From Desulfobacteraceae bacterium (GTDB lineage: Bacteria > Desulfobacterota > Desulfobacteria > Desulfobacterales > Desulfosalsimonadaceae): DNA of 16,276 nt. This document shows positions 15,041 through 16,276 of the stretch, piece by piece. The first letter of the stretch is position 1. Each line of letters starts with the position of its first letter. The position numbers and the translations under genes were made by a program. The DNA lies in assembly GCA_021162325.1 (NCBI GenBank), contig JAGGYV010000283.1, forward strand, positions 1-16,276. Reading direction: 5' to 3'. The notes under the pieces were generated by a model, which was not told where the DNA came from, made no database searches, and saw nothing but the letters and a program-made list of their open reading frames with translations.

Positions 15041-16119
15041 TGAAATGTAACATTCAACGAGCCATACGCTTCGGTTCCCGACTGGGTGTCAAAAGATTTT
15101 GTCCGGGCAACATAGGCAATGACGGTCTTCACCCTTCCCGTCACCAGGCCAATGCCCCCCATAAAAACACCGACAAACGGTTTTTTATCCACACTGTGAC
15201 TGTCACGAAACGTATTGCCGTCTAAAAAGATATCACGTAAAACAAGCTCACCGCCGGCAGAAAAAAACAGATGGACACCATATTTCTTTCCCGACGAACG
15301 ACAGATCGATTGCTTGGGTTCCGAGTGAAAACACGTGGCCGGTTGAATGGGAAAATCCCCGCAATCATCCGGCACATTCCATCCATACCGCATCATTAAA
15401 CCGGCATGGCAAAACGTCTTGACATTCCCCAGGCTGGCCCCGGAATTAAAAATAATATCCCCCCCGGCCCCGGCGTTGATATTGGATGCGAACATCTTGT
15501 GTTTGTAATCATAGATCAGACCCAGGACCGGCTCATCTTCGAGCTGGTGATCCCACCCTTTGGGTTCTTTATTGTGTAATAACGAATGCCCTTCCGACTG
15601 AAGCGCCTCAGCATAGGAATGGGGTCCGACAATTCCCGCACAAAGTCCCAGCGTGTGCATTCGATTTTTATATTTCCGGTGAAAGCCTATTTCCATATAT
15701 AAGATCCCGGCATAGGGCCGGTCATCTTTGATCAGTTCCGTTTCCTCAATATCGTTGGGCGTATACATTTTCTGGCCCACGGAAAATGTGAGCGCTTTTT
15801 CCGATTCCGATTTTTTTTCAAATCCCAGTCGTTTGACAACCGGGTACAGCCATCGATGCGCCCATGCATCCTCAGGTAATTCTTCCAGCCCATAGCGGCT
15901 CCAGGTCAGTTTGAATCCATTGGTATATTGGCCATCTTGTTCAGCAAAAATATCATTTTCCATATAAAAAGTGAATGCCTTGAATTCACGGGACAAACAG
16001 GATTCTTCCGCATATAAATGCGACGGTGCCATCCAGACAAAAAACACCATCAACAAGGCGGTGATTGGATAAAAAGGGAATTGATATTTTTTTACATTTG
16101 AAAAACAAAATTCAGGCAT
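15034..16119 (-). CDS. LpxR-family outer-membrane lipid A 3'-O-deacylase
   Basis: 361 residues from ATG at 16119; the frame is open further upstream but this start gives a signal peptide (basic KK at 10-11, hydrophobic run 14-30, likely cleavage after SHLYA at 37). AGGA lies 11 bases upstream, a longish spacing. The mature part has the LpxR marks: MENDIFAEQDGQYTNGFKL at 53-71 (the Asn-Asp catalytic pair of the family), DDRPYAG (132-138), and GPHSYAEALQ with H178 and KGWDHQLEDEP (187-197). It ends in VTFHY, the C-terminal aromatic typical of outer-membrane beta-barrels. In Salmonella, LpxR removes the 3' acyloxyacyl group of lipid A. Here substrate use is unproven. The stop overlaps the regulator end by 7 bp tail to tail. 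It is functionally unrelated to the redox operon. Confidence 0.82.
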   Translation of the reverse strand: MPEFCFSNVKKYQFPFYPITALLMVFFVWMAPSHLYAEESCLSREFKAFTFYMENDIFAEQDGQYTNGFKLTWSRYGLEELPEDAWAHRWLYPVVKRLGFEKKSESEKALTFSVGQKMYTPNDIEETELIKDDRPYAGILYMEIGFHRKYKNRMHTLGLCAGIVGPHSYAEALQSEGHSLLHNKEPKGWDHQLEDEPVLGLIYDYKHKMFASNINAGAGGDIIFNSGASLGNVKTFCHAGLMMRYGWNVPDDCGDFPIQPATCFHSEPKQSICRSSGKKYGVHLFFSAGGELVLRDIFLDGNTFRDSHSVDKKPFVGVFMGGIGLVTGRVKTVIAYVARTKSFDTQSGTEAYGSLNVTFHY

Positions 16120-16155
16120 AAAAATATTAATCCTATATTGGCATTGAAAATAACA

Positions 16156-16168
16156 TACAAATTTTGTA
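16156..16168. promoter_or_regulatory. Palindrome upstream of the lpxR-like gene (possible operator)
   Basis: TACAAATTTTGTA has 6-bp arms (TACAAA/TTTGTA) around one base, 37 bp before the start codon at 16119. It overlaps a weak minus-strand promoter match (TTGTAT, 17 bp, TATAGG). The half-sites resemble the TTACAA/TTGTAA halves near the sigma-54 activator but the centre spacing differs. AT-rich DNA makes chance likely. Confidence 0.25.
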
Positions 16169-16276
16169 AGCAGATCCTTGGTTGAAAGCACATCTACAGT
16201 TGTACCCCCGTGAACGGGTACCAGCTTTTTATGCCTTAACAAATTACATCGTCGTTGAACGGAAAGTCCCTCAATG

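Noticed and set aside
16202..16221. GTACCC...GGGTAC inverted repeat followed by TTTTT as a plus-strand terminator
   Set aside because: Only a 6-bp stem, and no plus-strand gene ends nearby.
1..16276. CRISPR arrays, tRNA or rRNA genes
   Set aside because: No regularly spaced repeats and no tRNA- or rRNA-like sequence were seen on either strand.

Overview
The window (about 16.3 kb) looks like chromosomal DNA of an anaerobic, probably sulfate-reducing Desulfobacterota (Desulfobacterales-like) bacterium. The grounds are a class III tetraheme cytochrome c3, a MetV-type protein of the methyl-THF reductase/Wood-Ljungdahl branch, HdrA/HdrB/MvhD proteins, a QmoC/TmcC-like membrane cytochrome b, and a sigma-54 activator. 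Assignment is from protein character only; no taxonomic marker gene is present.

Layout. (1) 1-1521, minus strand: a tight cluster of tetraheme cytochrome c3, MetV-like protein, and the N-terminal part of a NarI/TmcC-like cytochrome b that runs off the left edge. (2) 1522-2062: the promoter/leader of that cluster and a plus-strand remnant of an IS630-type transposase (helix-turn-helix end only). (3) 2063-13260, minus strand: an operon reading tusA-like, hdrA (giant), mvhD, fdhA, frhB/fdhB-like, a membrane HdrC-cytochrome b fusion, hdrB. From hdrA to hdrB the genes overlap or lie within 17 bp of each other. (4) 13261-13651: a 391-bp divergent control region. (5) 13652-15040, plus strand: a PAS-AAA+-Fis sigma-54 activator. 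(6) 15034-16119, minus strand: an LpxR-family outer-membrane lipid A deacylase, overlapping the regulator tail to tail by 7 bp.

How the parts may work together (inference). FdhA (Cys-type molybdo/tungstopterin enzyme) with the FrhB-like flavin/Fe-S subunit would oxidise formate or reduce CO2 and pass electrons through MvhD to the giant HdrA. HdrA has three flavin sites, including an inserted NAD(P)H-dependent GltD/NfnB-like module. It would share electrons between NAD(P), HdrB (a two-CCG thiol/disulfide-type subunit) and a membrane-bound HdrC that also carries b hemes and one c-type heme site. This resembles Fdh-MvhD-HdrABC and QmoABC combined in one operon, with a wired route to the membrane and perhaps to periplasmic cytochromes.

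Control. A good -24/-12 sigma-54 promoter faces the tusA-hdrA operon. Two copies of a perfect palindrome (TTACAATTGTAA) lie about 80-105 bp upstream of its -12 element, immediately before the start codon of the divergent sigma-54 activator. The simplest reading is that this activator drives the operon and regulates itself. The operon leader also contains a perfect 14-bp stem hairpin. The most unusual items are this regulatory arrangement, the TusA-like protein without its catalytic cysteine, the heme-c-bearing HdrC-cytochrome b fusion, and MetV encoded between a cytochrome c and a cytochrome b without MetF in view.
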